This document shows, one piece after another, positions 5,089-6,072 of a DNA stretch of 6,072 nucleotides (positions within the stretch are counted from its first letter, which is position 1; each line of letters opens with the position of its first letter). The notes under the pieces were generated by a model. The model was given only the letters and a program-made list of their open reading frames with translations. It was not told the origin of the DNA and made no database searches. The position numbers and the translations under genes were made by a program. The stretch covers positions 1 through 6,072 of the forward strand of contig JABCSP010000143.1 in NCBI GenBank assembly GCA_018238825.1, written 5' to 3'. Source of the DNA: Candidatus Thorarchaeota archaeon (GTDB lineage: Archaea; Asgardarchaeota; Thorarchaeia; Thorarchaeales; Thorarchaeaceae).

Positions 5089-6072
5089 ATGACCATTAAT
5101 ATTGTCCCTTTCTTTTCAGTTGTTTCTCCTGAAGGAATCAATAAAGAGGTTCTAAAAGAGATAGAACAGGAAGGAGTCAGAATAGTTGAAAGTATGAGTG
5201 AAGTTCCTTCAGGTGAGCCAGTCTATCTTTTCATTGGAACTGGCGGGACAGAGAACGAAGTTGCCAAGTTTCTCAAGTCAGCTAAATTGGACCCTCCAAT
5301 CATCATACTAAGCTATGACGAACGTAACTCACTGCCTGCTTCAATGGAGATACGAGCATACTTGGAAATGAAAGGAGTTCAAGCAATGATTGTGCACAGA
5401 CCCCTAGCACAACTCCACGCGCTTCTTAGTAGATGGTCAACATATACGCAGATAAAGGAACGTTTGAAGAGAAGTAAACTGGGTGTGATTGGTGAACCCT
5501 CTTCGTGGCTCATTGCATCTGGTGTTGACCCGGTCAAGGCGCTGAAGTATGGTCCTGACTCGAAGGAGGCTTTCTCGCCCGGGAAGCTTCTGAAGGCTGA
5601 CGGCGGGGTTGTCTTCTTTGACGAATTGAACAGGTGTGCGGAGCGTCTCCAGAACGCTTTATTGCAGGTCATTGAGGAAAAGGTTGCAACTATTGGCGGG
5701 TTTGATATTGACTATCCTGCAAACTTCGTCTTCATCGCTACAATGAACCCGACGGAATATGTCGGAACGGAGAGGCTGAGCGAGGTTCTTCTGGACAGGT
5801 TTGACATTGTTGAGATGGAATATCCTGAGGATGTAAAGACTGAGCGGGGAATTGTTGTTGAGAAAGGAAAGAAGCTTGGCGTCAGTGTTTCAGGTGAACT
5901 TCTTGGCAAGATTGTCGAGATTGTGCGGGCGACAAGGAACGATGAGAGGATTGAGAGGCCTGCCGGAGTCAGGGCATCGATTGGTCTCTATGAGAGGGTA
6001 CAGACTAATGCTACCCTTCACGGAAGGCAGGAAGCCGCCCTTGATGATTTGTATGATGTTGCCGTTTCCGTT
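5089..6072 (+). CDS. Chimeric ORF: sugar-isomerase-like N-terminus joined to a MoxR-type AAA+ fragment (no stop in window)
   Basis: One frame of 328 codons is open from the ATG at 5089 to the right edge. Residues 1-147 resemble the N-terminal region of fucose/arabinose-isomerase-like proteins: YLFIGTGGTE, NSLPASMEIRAYLEMKG and GVIGEPSSWLIASGVD (132-147). The catalytic C-terminal part of that family is absent. From about residue 148 the protein is a MoxR-like AAA+ ATPase: Walker B VVFFDELNR (Asp178, Glu179), sensor-1 Asn220 in IATMNP, arginine finger candidate Arg237 in LLDRFD, and a lid with RPAGVRASIGLYERV. No Walker A (GxxxxGKS/T) occurs anywhere, and only about 30 residues separate the isomerase motif from Walker B, so the ATPase cannot work as written. 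Codon use changes at the switch. The start has no Shine-Dalgarno and may be leaderless. I read it as two gene fragments joined in-frame, probably by misassembly, rather than a working fusion protein. Confidence 0.75.
   Translation, partial: MTINIVPFFSVVSPEGINKEVLKEIEQEGVRIVESMSEVPSGEPVYLFIGTGGTENEVAKFLKSAKLDPPIIILSYDERNSLPASMEIRAYLEMKGVQAMIVHRPLAQLHALLSRWSTYTQIKERLKRSKLGVIGEPSSWLIASGVDPVKALKYGPDSKEAFSPGKLLKADGGVVFFDELNRCAERLQNALLQVIEEKVATIGGFDIDYPANFVFIATMNPTEYVGTERLSEVLLDRFDIVEMEYPEDVKTERGIVVEKGKKLGVSVSGELLGKIVEIVRATRNDERIERPAGVRASIGLYERVQTNATLHGRQEAALDDLYDVAVSV
5524..5548. other. Junction between two unrelated gene fragments
   Basis: To the left the frame is isomerase-like and ends in the family motif ASGVD. 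To the right DPVKALKYGPDS starts ATPase-like sequence. DP(V)KA-type residues suit both families, so the switch most likely lies in this shared stretch. My hand count gives about 44% GC for 5161-5520 and about 51% for 5521-6060. Arg codons before it are AGA 4, CGT 2, CGA 1; after it AGG 9, CGG 2, CGT 1. ATA occurs five times before and never after. An exact breakpoint cannot be set from sequence alone. Confidence 0.65.
5530..6072 (+). other. AAA+ ATPase (MoxR-type) partial module, Walker B to lid
   Basis: This is the part of the open frame right of the junction. MoxR-type ATPases are hexameric chaperone-like motors often paired with von Willebrand A domain proteins. The region from the segment before Walker B through sensor 1, the arginine finger and the start of the lid is present; the P-loop half is missing on the left and the C-terminus lies beyond the window. 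The frequent AGG, GTC, GAC and GGC codons set it apart from every other gene in the window, so it may come from a different genome. Confidence 0.7.

Noticed and set aside
4914..5141. A 75-codon minus-strand ORF across the tldD upstream region, partly hydrophobic.
   Set aside because: It starts inside the coding strand of the divergent ORF at 5089, fills the region where both promoters should be, has no ribosome site and overlaps the tldD start. It looks like a chance open frame.
5379..5909. Minus-strand open frames of 97 and 65 codons opposite the right-hand ORF.
   Set aside because: The plus frame here has clear AAA+ motifs (Walker B, sensor 1, arginine finger), so these are shadows.

Overview
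The window looks archaeal. The clearest sign is the Shine-Dalgarno GGAGGTG six bases before the GTG start of tldE. Others are BRE/TATA-like elements before several starts and a polyprenyl synthase whose second metal motif has the archaeal-type form DDILG. Base composition is moderate (about 44% GC over the stretch I counted by hand). I cannot name the lineage; an Asgard or other uncultivated archaeon from a metagenome is only a guess.

Layout, left to right. Positions 1-65 hold the first codons of a minus-strand ORF that leaves the window. Positions 66-311 are non-coding and hold a long imperfect hairpin (115-148) and two TATA candidates for the next gene. A plus-strand gene (312-962) encodes an unrecognised winged-helix-like protein. 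It converges on, and overlaps by 7 bases, a minus-strand trans-isoprenyl diphosphate synthase (956-2017). Upstream of that gene lie a short spacer and a perfect 9-bp hairpin followed by a T-rich run. This hairpin probably ends the two-gene minus-strand operon tldD-tldE (4933 to 2182). TldD has the zinc-protease HExxxH motif and TldE lacks it, as expected for the two halves of a TldD/TldE protease. A 155-base divergent spacer (4934-5088) separates tldD from a plus-strand reading frame that is still open at the right edge.

That last frame (5089 to the end) is the most striking part. Its first ~147 codons look like the N-terminal part of a fucose/arabinose-isomerase-like protein. At about 5524-5548 it changes in-frame, with no room for a Walker A site, into the Walker-B-to-sensor-2 part of a MoxR-type AAA+ ATPase. 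Codon usage changes at the same point: Arg goes from AGA/CGT/CGA to AGG/CGG, ATA codons vanish, and GC rises from about 44% to about 51%. I read this as a join between two unrelated DNAs, most likely an assembly chimera at a short shared stretch, less likely a real recombination or fusion. Sequence right of about 5530 should not be assumed to belong to the same genome.

Functionally the window is mostly housekeeping: peptide degradation or maturation (TldD/TldE), isoprenoid chain synthesis (product perhaps longer than C20) and a putative DNA-binding protein. I see no CRISPR array, tRNA, rRNA or insertion sequence.
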